Positions 16,825 to 25,467 of a stretch of 48,720 nt of DNA are shown one piece after another (within the stretch, counting starts at the first letter, position 1; each line of letters begins with the position of its first letter). A program made the translations under genes and the position numbers. Origin of the DNA: Cryobacterium algoritolerans (lineage in GTDB: Bacteria; Actinomycetota; Actinomycetes; Actinomycetales; Microbacteriaceae); contig NZ_SOFP01000048.1 of NCBI RefSeq assembly GCF_004402785.1, positions 1 through 48,720 on the forward strand. The letters are read 5' to 3'. The notes beneath the pieces are model-generated. The model made no database searches, was not told where the DNA came from, and worked only from the letters and a program-made list of their open reading frames with translations.

Positions 16825-17058
16825 TTAAGCGACCTGATTGATGGGCAGCTCCTCATCGTGGCGAATGGATGCCTGGGGAGCGAGTGTGGCAAGGCCAACA
16901 TCCCGCGCAAGGACTGAAGCGATGTAATCGCTCAGGCTCATCCCACGTTCTTCAGCACGGTCGCGCACGGCGTCCGCGATCGGCGATGGGACTCTGGAAA
17001 TCAACGGTTGGCGATCGCCTTTGCTTTTGCGTCCGCCGTAGGAACGTTGGGGTGGCAT
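16825..17058 (-). CDS. Small ribbon-helix-helix-like DNA-binding protein
   Basis: A 77-residue protein: a basic start (MPPQRSYGGRKSKGDRQ) followed by ISRVPSPIADAVRDRAEERG and MSLSDYIASVLARDVGLA. This strand-helix-helix pattern is typical of Arc/MetJ/CopG or HicB-tail repressors found as plasmid copy-control, antitoxin or relaxosome proteins. Start chosen at 17058 because the longer frame upstream overlaps the ArsR gene and has no family resemblance. No toxin is adjacent. A role as repressor of the replication or transfer genes is inferred. Confidence 0.7.
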   Translation of the reverse strand: MPPQRSYGGRKSKGDRQPLISRVPSPIADAVRDRAEERGMSLSDYIASVLARDVGLATLAPQASIRHDEELPINQVA

Positions 17059-17155
17059 GGTTTGAAGGTATCGGGATACTGAATCAGAAACAGGGAGGCT
17101 GCGGAGGCGTGTCGCAAAGGGAATGACTTTTCCCTTGCAAGCCTCGCGCTGTGAC

Positions 17156-17479
17156 TCAGATAATGCGCTGGCCGAGTTCGCGGCCGAGCGCCTCGTAAAG
17201 TTCAGAGATACGGGCAGGCACGACGGAATAGCGCACCCACTGGCCGCTCTTTGCCATGTCGCGGGCGGGAGCCGAAACAATGAGGCCGGCCGTCTCGAGA
17301 GCGGCCAGATGATTCGATGTCGTCGGCGGGGCAATGCTGAGCGCCGACGCGATATCTCCGCGCGTGCAGGGACCGTGCTGCCGCACATAGCTGAGCACTG
17401 CGACACGCGCCCGATTTCCAAATGCGTCAATGGCTGCCTCCACGAATTCATCGTGAGCGGGGCGGACATAACGGGGCAT
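17156..17479 (-). CDS. ArsR-type winged-helix transcriptional regulator
   Basis: The product (107 residues from ATG 17479; 117 from 17509) has a full ArsR winged helix: FGNRARVAVLSYVRQHGPCT, GDIASALSIAPPTTSNHLAA, LETAGLIVSAPARDM, WVRYSVVPARISEL. No Cys-rich metal site is visible, so it may not sense metals. It is divergent from the conjugation operon, with an imperfect palindrome between them at 17530-17548. Probable role: repressor of itself and of the transfer operon. Confidence 0.85.
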   Translation of the reverse strand: MPRYVRPAHDEFVEAAIDAFGNRARVAVLSYVRQHGPCTRGDIASALSIAPPTTSNHLAALETAGLIVSAPARDMAKSGQWVRYSVVPARISELYEALGRELGQRII

Positions 17480-17529
17480 TCTGCCATTCTGCCCGACCCG
17501 CCGGCTCAATCCTCTTAACTACTTCAACC

Positions 17530-17548
17530 CTAATCATTATATGGTTAG
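17530..17548. promoter_or_regulatory. Candidate ArsR operator at the transfer promoter
   Basis: CTAATCATTATATGGTTAG is an AT-rich 19-bp imperfect palindrome (8-bp arms, one mismatch, TAT centre) lying between the ArsR gene and the first ORF of the conjugation operon. ArsR-family operators are commonly such AT-rich dyads. It also supplies TATAT-like -10 sequence for both directions. Confidence 0.55.
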
Positions 17549-17578
17549 CTTACAACGAGTCGATAGGAGGGAAACAAA

Positions 17579-17758
17579 ATGCCAGAAAGGGCAATCGAGA
17601 CAGACTGTGCGCGGACCGTGTCACTGGCACCGGCTAAAGTACCCCTAAACGGGTTACACGAACCCACACGCATGACCACAGGAGCGGGAGCGGTCAGCGG
17701 CCTCGGGGGAGTGTCTCGTTGTCGCTCAGTGCTGCCTGCCACTACCGAGAGGCATTGA
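17579..17758 (+). CDS. Small ORF leading the conjugation operon
   Basis: A 59-codon frame starts at ATG 17579 behind AGGAGGG, the best ribosome binding site of the region, and ends at TGA 17756-17758, one base before the ATG of the next gene at 17760. The protein (MPERAIETDCARTVSLAPAK...) has no recognisable domain or membrane segment. Its placement suggests a leader that couples translation to the 17760 gene, or a small transfer regulator. Whether it makes a stable protein is unknown. Confidence 0.5.
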   Translation: MPERAIETDCARTVSLAPAKVPLNGLHEPTRMTTGAGAVSGLGGVSRCRSVLPATTERH

Positions 17759-17759
17759 C

Positions 17760-18527
17760 ATGGCCAGGCGAGAACGTGTGGCACTGACCGACAGCCAGCG
17801 CAGAACACGCAAGATCATCTGGGCGAGTGCGGCTGGCGTCGTCGTACTGGGGAGTGTTGTGGGACTCGTCGGGGCGCTCACGTCGACCCCAAGTGAGGGC
17901 GGTCAAGCACAGTCGGATGCGCCTGCTGGTACTGATTCGCCCAGCGCGGACCCGTCCGTCGGCCCTGGACCTGTTGTTGACCCGGCGGTGACCGAGTTGG
18001 GTTGGCTGCCAGAGCCGATCACGACCGACGCGAAGGCCTACGGTGTTGCCGCCGCGATCGCGGGATCCACCTATGACACGACGCTGGCCACTCGCAAACA
18101 GTTCCTGGGCGACCTTGCCACCTGGCACACCCTCGACCCTCGCTATGACCTTGCGTCCGATCAGCAGGATGCACTCGCGAGCAAGCTCGAAGAGCTCAAC
18201 CGCCGGGTGATCGTGCCGGAGACCGACTGGGACGCTCAAGCCAAGAACACCATTGCGGTGACGGCGAAAGTCGACGGCAAAGTCCTCGTCGACTACGACC
18301 ATCTCAGCCCCCAGCCCGGTTCCCTGGACGTGCTCATGAGAGACGGGTACCACCTCGTCACGACCAACATCCTGGCGACCTACACGGGCCGCGGTGACGT
18401 CAACTATCAGGAGCACTATGCGGTGAGCGTGCAGGTGCTCTGCGGCCGCACCGTGCCCGTGGCAGGGTCTGGTCAGACGCCCGCTGACTGCAAGCTCATC
18501 CGCTTCTTCCCCGAAACGAGAAAGTAG
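17760..18527 (+). CDS. Bitopic conjugation protein, TcpC/VirB8-like in position
   Basis: The 255-residue protein has a basic cytoplasmic tail, one transmembrane helix (about 19-42: KIIWASAAGVVVLGSVVGLV), a Ser/Pro/Gly-rich linker (about 43-75) and a ~170-residue extracytoplasmic domain (YGVAAAIAGSTYDTTLATRK, then NYQEHYAVSVQVLCG). VirB8/TcpC-type channel proteins share this layout, but I do not recognise the domain by sequence. It is first of nine closely packed transfer genes, and its stop is 2 bp from the M23 gene. Confidence 0.65.
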   Translation: MARRERVALTDSQRRTRKIIWASAAGVVVLGSVVGLVGALTSTPSEGGQAQSDAPAGTDSPSADPSVGPGPVVDPAVTELGWLPEPITTDAKAYGVAAAIAGSTYDTTLATRKQFLGDLATWHTLDPRYDLASDQQDALASKLEELNRRVIVPETDWDAQAKNTIAVTAKVDGKVLVDYDHLSPQPGSLDVLMRDGYHLVTTNILATYTGRGDVNYQEHYAVSVQVLCGRTVPVAGSGQTPADCKLIRFFPETRK

Positions 18528-18529
18528 CC

Positions 18530-19135
18530 ATGGCTGCGCCCGCCGCTGTTGCCGCCGTCAAAGCGATCGGGCCCAAACGCATCATCCAGTTGGCGCTCAT
18601 GCTGGTCCTGGTGTTAGCGGTGTCGTTGGGGACGATGCTCTCCCTTCCTGTCGTGTTCGCGATCGCGGTGAGTTCTGGCACGGCCGCCCCCGTGGTCCCC
18701 GCATCAACGAGTCCGGTCGCCGACGGGGCCTGGACCCTGCCCGTGACCGGCTACACGGTCACGGACGACTTCGGGCCTCGGGCGGCTCCCTGCGCGTATT
18801 GCTCCACCGTGCACTGGGGCTCGGATATGGCCAGCGGCTGCGACGAGCCCGTCAGTGCTGCCAGCTCCGGGAGGATCGCGAAGGTCGGCGAGGAGGGCTC
18901 CTACGGGTTCCGGATCGTGATCGACCACGCCGGCGGGATCCAGACCCTCTATGCGCACCTCGCCCTGGGAAGCGCAACTGTCGCGCCCGGCGACCCGGTC
19001 CAGGCCGGCACGGTGATAGCCCGGGAGGGCACCACCGGACAGTCCACGGGCTGTCACCTCCACTTCGAAACTCGCCTGAATGGGGAACGGGTCAACCCGG
19101 ACCCGTTCCTGCAAGCCCGCGGAATCACGCTCTAA
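18530..19135 (+). CDS. M23 family metallopeptidase of the conjugation system
   Basis: A 201-residue protein with one N-terminal membrane helix (about 18-48) and an outer M23/LytM domain. The zinc and catalytic residues are all present: His95-x3-Asp99 (VHWGSDMA), His143 (LYAHLAL) and His176/His178 (GCHLHFET). M23 domains cut peptide bridges in peptidoglycan; in Gram-positive conjugation such enzymes open the wall for the transfer channel. It may be active, since no key residue is missing. Confidence 0.9.
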   Translation: MAAPAAVAAVKAIGPKRIIQLALMLVLVLAVSLGTMLSLPVVFAIAVSSGTAAPVVPASTSPVADGAWTLPVTGYTVTDDFGPRAAPCAYCSTVHWGSDMASGCDEPVSAASSGRIAKVGEEGSYGFRIVIDHAGGIQTLYAHLALGSATVAPGDPVQAGTVIAREGTTGQSTGCHLHFETRLNGERVNPDPFLQARGITL

Positions 19136-19159
19136 TCACGCCCCACTGAAAGGCACCTC

Positions 19160-19462
19160 TTGCAGCACACCACCTGGACCATCCCCACCGCGGTCGATGT
19201 CCCCGACATCAGCCCCGACTGGAACGCACCCTTCATCTCCGGCCTGACCAGTATCGGCTCCTACATTCTGGCCGGGGCGCTAATCCTCACCCTGATCATG
19301 TTGATCATCGCGTTCGTGGGTGTGGTGACCAAGGGTGGCGGCTCGGAGCGGTACCAGTCCTGGTCGGGGGAGTGGATCCTGAAGATCCTCGCGGTCGGCG
19401 CGGGCCTCGGCGCGGTCAACGCGATTTTCGCGTTCGCTGTCGGTTTCGACTTCGGCTTCTAA
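19160..19462 (+). CDS. Small integral membrane conjugation protein
   Basis: A 100-residue protein with two hydrophobic helices (SIGSYILAGALILTLIMLII, and ILKILAVGAGLGAVNAIFAF) and a polar loop. This VirB2/DUF6112-like arrangement is usual just before the VirB6-like gene in actinobacterial elements. Start is TTG 19160 with GAAAGG upstream; no ATG fits. It starts 24 bp after the M23 gene and ends 1 bp before the next. A channel or pilin-like subunit is likely (inference). A different DUF6112-like fragment lies at 47988. Confidence 0.7.
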   Translation: MQHTTWTIPTAVDVPDISPDWNAPFISGLTSIGSYILAGALILTLIMLIIAFVGVVTKGGGSERYQSWSGEWILKILAVGAGLGAVNAIFAFAVGFDFGF

Positions 19463-19463
19463 T

Positions 19464-20885
19464 ATGCGCTGGCTCCTCGGCGTTATCGCTGCCCTCGTGC
19501 TCACGGGAACGCTGGGCCTCACCGGCGGGGCCCCCGCACACGCAGCCACCCCCCAGCCGGCGGCGGCGTCATCCACTGCCGTGATCGAGGGCGAGCCGTG
19601 GAGCGGCCCCGCATTCCCCCTCACCTGCACCGGCAGCAGCGCACGAATCTCCTGCTCCCCAGACAACCCGGCCGACGGCAAACCCGAACGCTGCTTCAAA
19701 GAAGTTCCCTACGGCGGCGGCAGCGTGACGGTATGCACCCGGTCCGACGACAACATCGGTGCCCTCACAGATACGGGCGGCAAGGAATTGAAGTTGGAAT
19801 ATGGGTGCAGCGCGGTCGACGCGGTGTGCACGGCGACGGAGTCGATGGCTCGCGGCATTGCGTCCGTGATTACCGGCGGTATCGCCTGGGTGATCGAGAA
19901 CACGTCGTTCAATACCAACTCCTACCTGTGGAGCGCGGCAGTTGATGAGTGGGCGTGGTGGAGCTGGGTGGTCCTACTCGTGATCCTGATCGCCGGGATC
20001 GTGGCCATCACGACGGCACTGTGGTCGCGCGATAGCGGCGAACTGACCGCAGCTGTCATCCGGTTCTTCCTCGCCGTGCCTCTCTCGGCGGCGTCCCTGT
20101 GGCTGGTGGGAACGATCGTGAACGTGGTCGACCAGCTCGTGGACCCGTTGCTCTCCCGCGGCGGCAACGGGGAGGGCCTCTACCGGACGGTCGAGAACAT
20201 CATCTTCGGCGGCGGCCTGGGTAACATTTGGCTCGCCCAACTCGTCCTGACGTTGCTGGTGATCGGCGTCGTGGTGCTGGTGTTCGTGTTTAGTTTCCGT
20301 AACCTCGCCCTCGCGGCGCTGGTCGCCCTGGGGCCGGTGGCGTTCATGCTGTTCCCGATGAAGATCGGCGTGCAATGGGTCATCCGCTGGTTCTCCGCCG
20401 TGGTCGCCTTGATCCTGACCACCCCGCTCACCCTCGGCTTCTTGATGCTCGTCCTCAAAGGGTTCGCCGAGGTCGACAGTATGTGGAGCATCCAGGCTCT
20501 CCCGCTGGGCCTGGGAATGATCATGATCGCCTTCGCCCCGGTCGCCGTGTTCGGGCTGTTCTCTTTCGTCGGCCAGGGCGCTACGTCCGCGATCGACAAC
20601 ATTGCCTCCCGCGGCGGCGCCACCGCTAAGCAAAGCGGCAGCCGGGCCGCCCGGAGCCTCAGCTCCGCCGTCGCCATGCGCACCGCGGCCAACCGCCGCC
20701 GCGCCCAAGCCGGCCCCGCACCGTCCGGCGGCGGTCCCGCCCCGCGAGCCCAGTCAGGGCCCGCCCGCAATACGGCCACCCCCACCGCCCCGGCAACCGC
20801 ACAGTCCGGCGGTCAGATGGCGCAGCAGAGCGCGCAGCCCAAGACGCCGTCCGCGGCGCCCACGACCACACCGACGACCAGGTAG
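19464..20885 (+). CDS. VirB6/SCO6881-like polytopic conjugation protein
   Basis: The 473-residue protein has a signal peptide (MRWLLGVIAALVLTGTLGLT, cleavage after AHA), an outer Cys-containing segment (LTCTGSSARISCSPDNPADG) and about six membrane helices between residues 155 and 390, ending in an Ala/Pro/Gln-rich tail (395-473). VirB6-like proteins form the inner-membrane pore of type IV secretion. The order small membrane protein, this gene, SCO6880, VirB4 matches actinobacterial conjugative elements. Four outer cysteines could form disulfides. Confidence 0.78.
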   Translation: MRWLLGVIAALVLTGTLGLTGGAPAHAATPQPAAASSTAVIEGEPWSGPAFPLTCTGSSARISCSPDNPADGKPERCFKEVPYGGGSVTVCTRSDDNIGALTDTGGKELKLEYGCSAVDAVCTATESMARGIASVITGGIAWVIENTSFNTNSYLWSAAVDEWAWWSWVVLLVILIAGIVAITTALWSRDSGELTAAVIRFFLAVPLSAASLWLVGTIVNVVDQLVDPLLSRGGNGEGLYRTVENIIFGGGLGNIWLAQLVLTLLVIGVVVLVFVFSFRNLALAALVALGPVAFMLFPMKIGVQWVIRWFSAVVALILTTPLTLGFLMLVLKGFAEVDSMWSIQALPLGLGMIMIAFAPVAVFGLFSFVGQGATSAIDNIASRGGATAKQSGSRAARSLSSAVAMRTAANRRRAQAGPAPSGGGPAPRAQSGPARNTATPTAPATAQSGGQMAQQSAQPKTPSAAPTTTPTTR

Positions 20886-20903
20886 AGACCAGAGGATCCA
20901 CGC

Positions 20904-22400
20904 ATGAGCATTCACACTTCGATCGTTGATCGTCCGATTCGGTTGGCCCGGAAAAGCACGCAGGGCATCATCGCCGGCCTGGACATGTGGAACCTGACCA
21001 CCCTGGCCGTGTCCGCGGGGATCGCGATCATCTCCATCAACCGGTGGGGGTTCCCCGCGTTCTTCGCGTCGATGCCCGTCTGGTTGCCGCTGGCTATCGC
21101 CGGGCTTGCCCAGCATCACGGGGTCGCGTTCCCCCGGATCGCGGCGCAGTGGCTGTCCCTGCACGTGCGCCGCGCCCTCGGCGGCACCACGACCCGGTTC
21201 CGGCCCGAACGGCCGCAGATCGCCGGCACCGTGAACCTGCCCGGGCGCCTGGCGAGTATCCAGGTGTGGGACACGGACGGGCAGGCCGTGGCCTACAACC
21301 CGTTCTCCAAAACCATCTCGATCACCGCGGAACTTGAAGTGCAGGGGTTCCTGATGCTCGAAATGCCCGAACGCAACGAGCTGTCCCGGAACTGGGGCCA
21401 AGTCCTCGCCGGGTTCACCCAGCGCGACGGCATCGCCCGCGTCTCACTCCAGGAACGCACCGTGCCCACGACGATTCTCCCGGCCCGCCAGTTCTACGCC
21501 GACACCGTCACCCGCCGGGGCCTGGACCCGGATTCCCCCGTTGCCCGGAACTATGACGACGTCCTGGACCAGTCGGAGTCCTTCGCCGTGTCCCACAAGA
21601 ACTACGTCACCCTGACCTTCGATCTCCTGAAGCTGCAGGGCCAGATCAAGAACCTCGGCGGTGGCAAGGCCGGGATCCTCGCGTTGGCCCGGATCGAAAC
21701 GGCCAACGTCACCGACGCGCTCCGGGCGGCCCGGTTCGACGTGCGGAAGTGGCTCAGCGTCCGGGAATGGGCGGCCCTTGGCCGGACCGCGTTCGACCCG
21801 GAATACCTCGCCGCCACCCAGAACCGGTCCGAAGAAGACGCCGGCGTGGACCTCGCCGCAATCGGGCCGATGGCGCTTGATGAACCCAAGGGCAAGAACG
21901 GTATCGTCCGTTCCGATTCGGGGTGGCACTCGACGATGTGGATCCACGAATGGCCCCGCACCGAAACCCACGTCGGTTTCATCGAACCGTTGGTGTTCGC
22001 CCGGCACCCGAACTCCGGTGAAGCCGTCACGCACATCTTCTCGCTGGTGCTGACGCCGGTGAAGACGCGGTCGGCGCTCAAACGCATCGACGATGAGAAG
22101 CGCACCTGGCGTACCAACCAGCGTGTGAAAGCCAAGCGCAACCAGCAGGACAGTGCCGCGGATAACGCGGACTGGGATGCCCTGGTCGATCAGGAGCAGA
22201 GCATCGTCGCGGGGGAGGGCGAGTACCGGTACGGCGCCTACCTGACCGTGTCCGCCACCAGCGAGGAGAAGTTAAACTCGTCCCTGGCGGGGATGCGTAA
22301 CGCCCTGACCCGGGCGGGCATGGAACCGCAGATCCTCTACTGCCAGCAAGCCGAAGCCCTGATGGTCAACGCCCTCCCTCTCGGACAGGGGATGAAGTAG
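20904..22400 (+). CDS. SCO6880 family conjugation protein
   Basis: A 498-residue protein with two N-terminal hydrophobic helices (about 30-48, TTLAVSAGIAIISINRWGFP; about 52-68) followed by a large soluble region (FRPERPQIAGTVNLPGRLAS; VWDTDGQAVAYNPFSKTISI; FLMLEMPERNELSRNWGQVL; RSALKRIDDEKRTWRTNQRV). I recognise the SCO6880 family, always next to VirB4-like ATPases in actinobacterial transfer loci; it may fuse a PrgI/VirB3-like membrane part to the N-terminal part of VirB4. Its TAG directly abuts the ATG of the ATPase gene. Confidence 0.85.
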   Translation: MSIHTSIVDRPIRLARKSTQGIIAGLDMWNLTTLAVSAGIAIISINRWGFPAFFASMPVWLPLAIAGLAQHHGVAFPRIAAQWLSLHVRRALGGTTTRFRPERPQIAGTVNLPGRLASIQVWDTDGQAVAYNPFSKTISITAELEVQGFLMLEMPERNELSRNWGQVLAGFTQRDGIARVSLQERTVPTTILPARQFYADTVTRRGLDPDSPVARNYDDVLDQSESFAVSHKNYVTLTFDLLKLQGQIKNLGGGKAGILALARIETANVTDALRAARFDVRKWLSVREWAALGRTAFDPEYLAATQNRSEEDAGVDLAAIGPMALDEPKGKNGIVRSDSGWHSTMWIHEWPRTETHVGFIEPLVFARHPNSGEAVTHIFSLVLTPVKTRSALKRIDDEKRTWRTNQRVKAKRNQQDSAADNADWDALVDQEQSIVAGEGEYRYGAYLTVSATSEEKLNSSLAGMRNALTRAGMEPQILYCQQAEALMVNALPLGQGMK

Positions 22401-24014
22401 ATGCCTAAGCAGGTCTTCACCGTCACCCCGCCCGGGAAGCTCACCCGCGCCCGCCGCGCCGAGCTCCGCCGCCAGGTCGACCAGCTCCGCCGCACCACCG
22501 ACGACACCGGCGCTTCCGGTGCCGACGCCCGGTTCCCCGCTGCGGCGGCCGGGCCGCTTGGCCCAGGCGTGTCGACGGGGGAGTACTGGAACTGGTTGCA
22601 GGTGGCCCAGCCCCCGCACCAGGCCACGAGCCATAACCTGGCCGGGATCTACCCGTTCGTCGCGGACGACGGGCTGGGCCATGAAGGGCCCCTCCTCGGT
22701 GTGGATTTGAACGCGGACGTGCTCTGGCACTTCTCCCCGTGGGACTTGTACATGAACACGACTGCGAAAGCGGCCCTGTCTACGAACATCCTTGTGATCG
22801 GTGCGTACCGGTCGGGGAAGTCCGGCACGATCAAGCAGCTCTGCACCCGCTCCCTGGCGTTCGGGCACCAAGTCGTGGTCCCCTCCGACTCCAAAGGGGA
22901 ATGGGTGGTTGTGGCCGAAGCCGTCGGCGGGCAAGTCATCGCCATCGGCGGGGAGAACACCACCGCCCGGCTGAACCCCCTCGACCGCGGACCCCGCCTG
23001 ACCGGGGTCTCCGACGACGTCGACGAGATCATGGTCCGCGACCGGCGCCGGGCGACCCTGACCAGTGTCATCGAGGCCACCATCCAGGGCCAGGCGAAGC
23101 TGTCCCCGATGGAGCACACCGCCATCAACTGGGCCCTCGAGCACGCCATCCGGGTCACCGACGACCGGCCGACCATCACCCACGTGTGGCAAGCCCTCGT
23201 CTCCCCAGACCCCGCAGCGCCGGGGTACAAGCCGGAGATGGAGAGCAACGGTGAACGCGCCCGCCACGTCCTGGAGCGTTTCGTGGCCGGCGACTTGCAG
23301 GGCCTGTTCGAAGGTGAAAGCACAGTCGCGTTCGACCCCGACGCCCCCATGGTCGTCGTGGACACGTCCGCTTTGTTTGACCGGTCCGAGTTGGCGGCGC
23401 AGTTGACCCAGATCTGTACCTCGGCCTGGATCCAGGCCGTCATCTCCGACCGGTCCGCCAAACGCACCCGCTACCTCGTCCGCGAGGAAGGGTGGCGAGA
23501 CATGGCCACCGAACAAGCCCTCAGGACGTATCAGCAGTGGTTGAAGCTCTCGCGTCACTACGGGGTGTCCAACATCGTGATCTTGCACAAGATGAGTGAC
23601 TTCGACGCCGTCGGCGAGGAAGGCTCCAAGGAACGCACCCTGGCGTATTCGATCGCTGGGGACATGGAAAACAAGTTCATCTTCCGCCAAAACACGCAGG
23701 AAGAATCCAACCTGGTCAGCCGCCTGAAACTCACCCCCGGCCACGCCCGCCTTGCCCTCACCCTCCAAACCGGGGTGTTCCTGGCCTACGTGGGCCGCTT
23801 CTCCTACATCGTGGACGCATTCGCGACCTCCACCCCGTGGGAGCGGGGCCTGTTCAAGACCGACGACGCCGTCGAAGCCGGCTCCGCGGACGACCACCGC
23901 TTCCCCCAGTTCGTCCCGGAGGAGGAACCGGTTTTTGATGAATCGATGCTGGACCGGCTCTGGCCTGCCAGCCCGCCCACCCCGTTTGCCGACCAGACAG
24001 GACCCACCGAATGA
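22401..24014 (+). CDS. VirB4-like conjugation ATPase
   Basis: A 537-residue ATPase: Walker A VIGAYRSGKSGTIKQL near residue 133, DSKGEWVVVAEAVGG, Walker B-like MVVVDTSALFDRSELAAQLT near 317, and RYLVREEGWRDM with HKMSDFDAVGEEGS and NKFIFRQNTQEESNL toward the end, all typical of the VirB4/TraC motor domain. Walker B carries Asp-Thr in place of the usual Asp-Glu, while Glu-Glu appears in LVREEGW, as in VirB4 relatives. It would energise assembly of the transfer channel. The next gene overlaps it by 4 bp. Confidence 0.88.
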   Translation: MPKQVFTVTPPGKLTRARRAELRRQVDQLRRTTDDTGASGADARFPAAAAGPLGPGVSTGEYWNWLQVAQPPHQATSHNLAGIYPFVADDGLGHEGPLLGVDLNADVLWHFSPWDLYMNTTAKAALSTNILVIGAYRSGKSGTIKQLCTRSLAFGHQVVVPSDSKGEWVVVAEAVGGQVIAIGGENTTARLNPLDRGPRLTGVSDDVDEIMVRDRRRATLTSVIEATIQGQAKLSPMEHTAINWALEHAIRVTDDRPTITHVWQALVSPDPAAPGYKPEMESNGERARHVLERFVAGDLQGLFEGESTVAFDPDAPMVVVDTSALFDRSELAAQLTQICTSAWIQAVISDRSAKRTRYLVREEGWRDMATEQALRTYQQWLKLSRHYGVSNIVILHKMSDFDAVGEEGSKERTLAYSIAGDMENKFIFRQNTQEESNLVSRLKLTPGHARLALTLQTGVFLAYVGRFSYIVDAFATSTPWERGLFKTDDAVEAGSADDHRFPQFVPEEEPVFDESMLDRLWPASPPTPFADQTGPTE

Positions 24015-25465
24015 GCACCACCGCACCAACGAGCTGCACAACGACCAGCACGGCGACGAGTCCCCGGCATGAGGTGCGCGCCGTCGTCAACGGCAATAGC
24101 GCCCAGCTCAGCGTCCTCGGCAACCCGGAAACCCTCACCGCTGACACCTACGTCGACGTGCGGAAGAAGATCATGACGAGGGTCATGAAACTCGCCAGCG
24201 GCCTCGGCAGCGACGTACACCTCGTCGTCGACGACCAAACCGGCCACTGGCGCCTCATCGCCGGCGCCGACGGCGAACTCCACGACCCCGAACCCACCCG
24301 CGCTCCCGGCGCCGAGGCCTCCGCCGACGCGGCACCCGTCCAGGCACCCGTTTCGGCCGAGGCTGCACCACTGGAGCCGAGCGCTCTGGCCACGGTCACC
24401 CCGATCCCGGCCCCGGCGCTGGCGCCCGGCGCACCGGCCACGCGCGCACGCAGCACGGAGCAGCCCGCCCTCACGGAACCCGAAGCCGACCAGGCGGAAG
24501 ACGAAGTCGCCGCCCAGGTTGCGGGGGAGGAGCCGGCCGGGCGGGCCCCGCGGGCGTCGTTCATCGTCGATGAGCGGCGTGAGCCCGCGGCCGCCAACGG
24601 GTGGCGCGGCTTCATCGCCCGCAGCACCGGCCTGCAGGTTCCCGCGTCGCACGCGGAGCTGAACCGGCGAGGGCACGTGCAGGCGGTCAGTCAGCACTGG
24701 CCCGGACCCCGGAAGATCGCCATCGTCAACGGCAAAGGCGGCGTCGGAAAGACCCTCACGACCGCGATGCTCACGGCCGTGTTCGCCCGGCACGGCGGCG
24801 CCGGTGTCCTCGCCTGGGACAACAACGACACCCGCGGTACCCTGGGCTGGCGCACCGAGAAAGGACCCCACGACGCCACCGTGCAGGACCTCCTCCCCGC
24901 CACCACCCACCTCCTCTCCCCGGGCGCGCAGGTCTCCGACCTGGCCCGGTTCGTGCACCACCAGACCGGCGACAAATACGACGTCCTCCGCTCCAACCCC
25001 GAGCTTCTCGCCACGAAGCAGCGCATCACCCGGGACGACTTCGACGCCCTCCACGAGGTCGCGGCGAAGTATTTCCGGATGGTGTTTTTCGACTCCGGCA
25101 ACGACGAATCCGCACCCCGCTGGCTGCGCATGATCGACCACACCGACCAACTCGTCGTGGCCACCACCGCGCTCGGGGAGTCCGCCGAATCCGGTGCCCT
25201 CCTGCTCGAAGCGTTGACCGAGCGCGACGAGCACTCGGCCAACCTCGCCCGCGACGCGGTCGTTGTCGTCTTGCAGTCCGAACAAAACGGCACCCTCGCC
25301 GACGCGCAGCGAATCGCGGACGGCTTCACCGGCATCGCCCGGGCCGCCGTCACGATCCCCTTCGACCGGGCCCTCCACGGCGGCGCCCTCCGCTACGACG
25401 CGGTGAGCACGCCAACGCGAAACGCGTGGCTCGCCGCCGGCGCGGCCGTCGCGGCCGGGCTCTAA
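24011..25465 (+). CDS. ParA/MinD-like ATPase within the conjugation operon
   Basis: The 484-residue protein has an Ala/Pro/Glu-rich, probably disordered N-terminal half (to ~residue 225) and a ParA/MinD domain: deviant Walker A NGKGGVGKTLTTAML near residue 240, switch-type VLAWDNNDTRGTLGWR, and FFDSGNDESAPRWLRMIDHT. It overlaps VirB4 by 4 bp and is followed 2 bp later by the T4CP. ATPases of this class position plasmids or recruit coupling proteins (VirC1-like). A role in bringing DNA to the channel is inferred. Confidence 0.85.
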   Translation: MSTTAPTSCTTTSTATSPRHEVRAVVNGNSAQLSVLGNPETLTADTYVDVRKKIMTRVMKLASGLGSDVHLVVDDQTGHWRLIAGADGELHDPEPTRAPGAEASADAAPVQAPVSAEAAPLEPSALATVTPIPAPALAPGAPATRARSTEQPALTEPEADQAEDEVAAQVAGEEPAGRAPRASFIVDERREPAAANGWRGFIARSTGLQVPASHAELNRRGHVQAVSQHWPGPRKIAIVNGKGGVGKTLTTAMLTAVFARHGGAGVLAWDNNDTRGTLGWRTEKGPHDATVQDLLPATTHLLSPGAQVSDLARFVHHQTGDKYDVLRSNPELLATKQRITRDDFDALHEVAAKYFRMVFFDSGNDESAPRWLRMIDHTDQLVVATTALGESAESGALLLEALTERDEHSANLARDAVVVVLQSEQNGTLADAQRIADGFTGIARAAVTIPFDRALHGGALRYDAVSTPTRNAWLAAGAAVAAGL

Positions 25466-25467
25466 CC

